Below the pieces are notes generated by a model that saw only the letters and a program-made list of their open reading frames with translations, was not told where the DNA came from and made no database searches. Positions 52,011-55,686 of a DNA stretch of 55,686 nucleotides are shown here, one piece after another. Source of the stretch: Thermoplasmata archaeon (lineage in GTDB: Archaea > Thermoplasmatota > Thermoplasmata > Thermoplasmatales > GCA-001856825); contig JAGDXP010000005.1 of the NCBI GenBank assembly GCA_023256475.1, positions 1 through 55,686 of the forward strand, in the 5' to 3' direction. Numbering within the stretch: the first letter of the stretch is position 1; the number at the start of each line of letters is the position of its first letter. The translations under genes and the position numbers were made by a program.

Positions 52011-54006
52011 AATAATATCTTTTGGAAAGATCACATTCATCTTGAATCAAATAATGAATGAGATCAATTTAAATGGGTATTTTCAGTATGCTATTATAAA
52101 AAATCAGGATAAATTTCCACAGCTGTTTATGGATATCAAAACCCTGAAATCCCTATCAGGCGCAGATATAATCATAGGGAGTAAAATTAGAATGGATATC
52201 TCTGGATCAAAATTTAAGTTAAAGGGTTCAGGCGATGCCTTTAATATACGGGAGGTTGACCTGTTTAGGGAAATTATTGACACAATTGCTAAGCTAGATC
52301 ATGGAAAGGTATTCATTAAAATAGAACGAGTGTATCATCAAAATCTAAATGAAAAGGGATATACCAGGGGAATTGGGTGGAAACTGATAGCAAGAACAGA
52401 CAATGCAGAAATTCGAAATATTTTAAAATTTCATTTAGGTCAAAGAGAGAATAAAACTGGTCATTCATTTTTCTACAATTATCCAATCTTAGCTAAGGAT
52501 AGCCTGGTATCCCTAATACCAAAAAACTATAAGAATTTCAATTATGGAAATATTCCGATTGGTTTTGCAAATAAATCTGGAAGAATAAAGATAGACGATG
52601 ACGAAAACCCACATACACTTTTGGTTGGTGCAACTGGATCAGGGAAATCTACAATAGTTCTCAGGATCATAGAATACCTATCAAAGAAGGATGACTGGAA
52701 AGTAATCATCATAGACCCACATGGAGAGACTAGTAATAAACTAATGAAAATACTTGACAACATTTATGAAATATCTCCCTATGAAGGAAATGGCATAAAC
52801 TTGCTTTCAAGGCCTCCCAACGGAGACGTGTACAGGCTAGCTGAAGATATAACTACAATAATAAAATCCTTGAGGGAAGCTCAGTACAATGAGCAGTTCT
52901 TTGGACCACGTATGGAAGATATAATTGTAAGGGGAATAGTGGAACTGTCAAAAGATGAAGGCAGTACATTGTACGATTTGTATAAGTTACTGAGAAAGAA
53001 ACCAAGCTATCTAGATGAAAACATTAAAAATTCTGAATTTATGGATCAAATTAACAAATTGTCTGATGAGGAACTATCAAGTAGCATAAGGGCTATTGGA
53101 AGGCTTGTACTAAACCCAATGCTCAGGAATTTAATATGCGCGAAATCTGAAGAATCTATACTAAGATTGTCGGGTGATAGAATTATCTCAATCAACATGG
53201 ACAGGGCAGTGTTGGGTTATGAAAATTCAAGGATATTATCCAATCTCTTTCTTGTAAAATTATGGCAAGAAATTCAATCCGCCAATATTGACAAAAAGAT
53301 TCTTTTAATCTTGGAGGAATCCCAGGATTATCTTTCAAATATCCTATTCGATATTACTTCGGCAGGAAGGAAATTTGGGTTGAGGGTCTTCCTAGTAACC
53401 ACAAGCCTATTGTCACTGGAGGAAAAGCTTAGGAATAAACTATTCTCAAACATAGGTAACATGATTTTTATGAAGCTTAGCACGTGGGATAATCAATTTC
53501 TCAAGAGAGAAATTGGCATGGAAATCCCTATAGAATCTAACTTGCACTTCTATTATGTAGTAAATAAAAACGGTATAACTGGAGAAATAAATCCCGTGGC
53601 AGTTGAAAGCCCTGTTAGGAAGCCTTTGACCATTAATAATAACATAGATGATGAAGAGGAAATAAAGGAAAAAATTGCAAGCATACTCAATCAAATGGAT
53701 TCCTATAGGGAAATACTGTTCATAATTCCAGAATTCTACTTGTATCTGAACAGTGAAAAATCTCTTGTTCTGAAGTTTCTAAAGGATGAGCTTGGAAAGA
53801 GGGGAAATATCTCTTATGTCAAGAGGGTAGACGTTGACTTTAAAGGCATCAAGGGTAGATATCAATGCTTCAGATTATCGCCACAGAATCCAGGAAAGGG
53901 AGGTCTGGACAAATTCTTTGTGGAATTCAGCAATTACTTGGAAGGAAAGTTTAGGAACATTGAAAAATCAAATCCAGATGTCAATAATATAACTTCTTCT
54001 CAATAG
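51979..54006 (+). CDS. Second HerA/TraG-like ATPase of the secretion-like operon
   Basis: About 675 residues; ATGs at 51979 and 51985 overlap the VirB4-like gene by about 30 nt. An N-terminal region without clear membrane helices, then HTLLVGATGSGKSTIVLRII (Walker A, about 212-231), VIIIDPHGETS, an all-helical insert, KKILLILEESQDYLS (Walker B, about 440-454), GRKFGLRVFLVTTSLLSLEEKLRNKL and FSNIGNMIFMKL. The C-terminus of about 130 residues is charged. It resembles HerA/VirD4-like DNA pumps; a coupling or DNA-motor role is inference. Confidence 0.8.
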   Translation: MSMKRSKEFIEIISFGKITFILNQIMNEINLNGYFQYAIIKNQDKFPQLFMDIKTLKSLSGADIIIGSKIRMDISGSKFKLKGSGDAFNIREVDLFREIIDTIAKLDHGKVFIKIERVYHQNLNEKGYTRGIGWKLIARTDNAEIRNILKFHLGQRENKTGHSFFYNYPILAKDSLVSLIPKNYKNFNYGNIPIGFANKSGRIKIDDDENPHTLLVGATGSGKSTIVLRIIEYLSKKDDWKVIIIDPHGETSNKLMKILDNIYEISPYEGNGINLLSRPPNGDVYRLAEDITTIIKSLREAQYNEQFFGPRMEDIIVRGIVELSKDEGSTLYDLYKLLRKKPSYLDENIKNSEFMDQINKLSDEELSSSIRAIGRLVLNPMLRNLICAKSEESILRLSGDRIISINMDRAVLGYENSRILSNLFLVKLWQEIQSANIDKKILLILEESQDYLSNILFDITSAGRKFGLRVFLVTTSLLSLEEKLRNKLFSNIGNMIFMKLSTWDNQFLKREIGMEIPIESNLHFYYVVNKNGITGEINPVAVESPVRKPLTINNNIDDEEEIKEKIASILNQMDSYREILFIIPEFYLYLNSEKSLVLKFLKDELGKRGNISYVKRVDVDFKGIKGRYQCFRLSPQNPGKGGLDKFFVEFSNYLEGKFRNIEKSNPDVNNITSSQ

Positions 54007-54175
54007 AATTAGGCATTGGAATACTTCTAATATAAAAACCCAACAAAATCTTATAGCTGGTGGACGGAAATAACCGAACTCTTCAAATCTATTCGAAAAT
54101 GAAACGATTCCATATGGAATACATATGTAATAATGTGAACCCCTGTTACGATTAAGTTAATAAGTAAAAAATATT

Positions 54176-54784
54176 ATGAGAATGATGCCCCAGATCAGTG
54201 AGGAATATCTAAGTAATACTCTCAGGCTAGAATTAAGGTCGAAAGATCTCACTGAAGTAGGGGATGATTTTTATAAAGATGTCAGGACTTATATTTCCAA
54301 TCTTAGAAACAAGATTGAATCTGAAATGCTCAAAAAGAATTTTAAGACAGTATCCAAATTAAGCAGTGAATTGGAAACGGCCGAAGATAACTTCAGGAGA
54401 ATTGTTGAAATAAGAGCATCAAAAATTTTGAAGGCACGGGCTGAAAATTATAGAATGTCCATTGAAGGTAAGATGACACCGGAGGAGAAGATTCTCTACG
54501 AAAACATAAGTTCAATTTTTAAGAATCATATGGAATCATTAATAACAGGAAATGTAGTAATAAATGAAGTTAATAGTCAGCAAAGCCATAATCTATCTCA
54601 GGACAAGGAGACAATTAAGGAGGAAAATGCTGACAAATTAAGGGTTGTGTACGTTTATAAAGACACGCCAACGTTGTATGTAAGCGGAAAAAGCATAAGG
54701 CTCAACAGGGAAGATATATTGACATTACCTGAGAGGCATGCAAAAATACTTGAGGCTCAGGGTCTAGTCAAGATAATAAAATAA
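54176..54784 (+). CDS. GINS complex subunit, archaeal Gins51/15 type
   Basis: 202 residues. The helical A domain opens MPQISEEYLSNTLRLELRSK and has the ELETAEDNFRRIVEIRASKIL and MTPEEKILYENI blocks; after a polar linker (about 130-155) the small beta-rich B domain is at the C-terminus (VYVYKDTPTLYVSGKSIRL, ILTLPERHAKILEAQGLVKII). That order is the Gins51 form. GINS ties MCM to the replisome. Alternative ATGs lie at 54182 and 54185. A 169-bp gap separates it from the secretion-like operon, so it probably has its own promoter. Confidence 0.85.
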   Translation: MRMMPQISEEYLSNTLRLELRSKDLTEVGDDFYKDVRTYISNLRNKIESEMLKKNFKTVSKLSSELETAEDNFRRIVEIRASKILKARAENYRMSIEGKMTPEEKILYENISSIFKNHMESLITGNVVINEVNSQQSHNLSQDKETIKEENADKLRVVYVYKDTPTLYVSGKSIRLNREDILTLPERHAKILEAQGLVKIIK

Positions 54785-54833
54785 TTAAAGTTTCAAAGCC
54801 TATGTGATTTTATTAAATCATTTTGGTAAGAAA

Positions 54834-54845
54834 TCTATATATATT
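54834..54845 (+). promoter_or_regulatory. TATA box of the 23S rRNA gene
   Basis: TCTATATATATT about 115-125 bp before the mature 23S start. Its strong TATA character and the absence of a 16S gene upstream indicate that 23S is transcribed alone. Confidence 0.5.
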
Positions 54846-54957
54846 GGGTGAAACTATACTGTTTTTGCTCATTGTGCACCCAGTGATAGGATATATCATT
54901 GGGGAAGGACTGAGATCCTATAATCAGGATTAATGAAGGTCAGCATAGGTAGATTGG

Positions 54958-55686
54958 AGTGCAAACAGTACATAGGCCACTTGGGGGATGGCTCGGCTCA
55001 GGCGCTGAGGAAGACCGTGCCAAGCTGCGATATGCTCCGGGGAGGCGCAGGGAGCCTAAGATCCGGAGATCGTTGAATGGGAATTCCTTCCCCGCAAGGG
55101 GAACTCCCGAAAGGGAGGGGGAACCCCGGGAATCGAAACATCCTAGTACCGGGAGGAAAAGAAACCAATAGGGATGCCGTTAGTAAGGGCGACCGAAAGC
55201 GGCAGAGGGCAAACCGAATAACCTATCGAAAGATAGGGAAGATGTGGAGTTCGGGGCCAAGTCAAAGCCCTGGAAGAGAAGTCTAAGTCCTCTGGAAAGA
55301 GGCGCCAGAGAGGGTGAAAGCCCCGTTGACGTAATCTTCCGAGCGACGAACTTGGCTACCAGAGTACCGTGCGTCGGATTTCGCGCGGGAATAAGGGTCT
55401 CACTAAGATCCAACCCTAAATACGTCCTGAGTCCGATAGCGCACTAGTACCGCGAGGGAAAGCTGAAAAGTAACCCGAAAGGGTGGTGAAAAGGGCCTGA
55501 AACCAAGTGGCTATAAACTGATAGGGCATGAAAGGAATGACGCCGTAAGGCTGATCAGTGTCCTATCGTCCGTGTTGAAGAACGGGCCAGGGAGTTCTGA
55601 CTGGTGGCGAGGTTAACTCCTGTATGGAGGAAGCCGGAGCGAAAGCAACATGCCCGCACCGAAAGGGAGGGGCGACGTGGGCTCGC
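54958..55686 (+). rRNA. 23S ribosomal RNA, 5' part (runs off the right edge)
   Basis: Archaeal 23S domain I sequence: ACTTGGGGGATGGCTCGGCT, GCGCTGAGGAAGACCGTGCC, AAGCTGCGATATGC and downstream CCGTGCGTCGGATTTCGCG, CTAGTACCGCGAGGGAAAGC and GAAAAGGGCCTGAAACCA. GC content jumps compared with the protein genes. About 730 nt are in the window. The exact 5' end is estimated to within about 15 nt. No 16S or tRNA precedes it. Confidence 0.96.

Noticed and set aside
48505-54006. Integrated conjugative plasmid
   Set aside because: No relaxase, integrase, attachment repeats or replication gene; flanking genes are core replication and rRNA genes.
54959-55447. Short ORFs inside the 23S gene
   Set aside because: The sequence is rRNA; these frames are by chance.
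1-55686. CRISPR arrays and insertion sequences
   Set aside because: No regularly spaced repeats and no transposase motifs or paired terminal repeats were seen.

Overview
The window is chromosomal DNA from an archaeon, most likely a member of the Thermoplasmatota and probably Thermoplasmatales-like. Evidence: a 23S rRNA gene starts at the right edge with its own TATA box and no 16S gene upstream (a GINS gene sits there instead), which fits the unlinked rRNA genes of that order. The genes are archaeal in type: CobY, archaeal CobT, Trm56, RaSEA, archaeal-type AspRS, GINS, Topo VI and TrmB/ArsR-like winged helices. Many ATGs lie about 25 nt from an AT-rich TATA box, suggesting leaderless mRNAs, while some operons carry strong GAGGTG or GGAGG sites. 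A glutamic (eqolisin-type) acid peptidase relic fits an acidophile. All taxonomy here is inference from sequence.

Region by region. (1) 1-5790 is a decaying cell-surface region: a frameshifted Hint-domain gene, small membrane proteins, two signal-anchored surface proteins rich in N-glycosylation sequons, and an eqolisin-like peptidase whose long upstream part is broken by frameshifts and in-frame TAG codons. (2) 5797-17109 holds the late cobalamin pathway (cbiA, pduO, cobT, cobS-cobY-cbiB, cbiP), interrupted by a sulfur module (dsrE-tusA-sqr) and a ClC channel. (3) 17085-30966 carries carAB, a P5C-type aldehyde dehydrogenase, a RecJ-like DHH nuclease, RaSEA, a class II amidotransferase-like protein lacking its Cys, a CoaD-DUF84 fusion, a NifX-like protein, an ABC exporter and tRNA-Phe(GAA). 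(4) 31182-42235 carries gcvT, pdxT, aspS, a UbiD decarboxylase, a short-chain prenyl synthase, a winged-helix protein with a Trm56-HD fusion, prs, an aminotransferase and an SHMT-like enzyme. (5) 42672-48404 is one tight minus-strand operon: Zn protein, winged-helix regulator, Topo VI B, Topo VI A, MFS transporter, Trm5/TYW2-like methyltransferase. (6) 48505-54006 is a five-gene plus-strand operon resembling a minimal type IV secretion machine, followed by GINS and 23S rRNA.

The most interesting item is the five-gene operon at 48505-54006: a VirB2-like pilin candidate with signal peptide, a VirB6-like polytopic protein, a VirB3-like protein, a VirB4-like ATPase and a second HerA/TraG-like ATPase. 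It has no relaxase or integrase and sits among replication genes. This is the gene content expected of a DNA-uptake machine like the crenarchaeal Ced/Ted systems, here in a euryarchaeal lineage. It is transcribed divergently from the Topo VI operon across a 100-bp gap that holds a 16-bp palindrome. Also notable are Topo VI itself (reported missing from classic Thermoplasmatales) and the amber-only interruptions of the peptidase gene.
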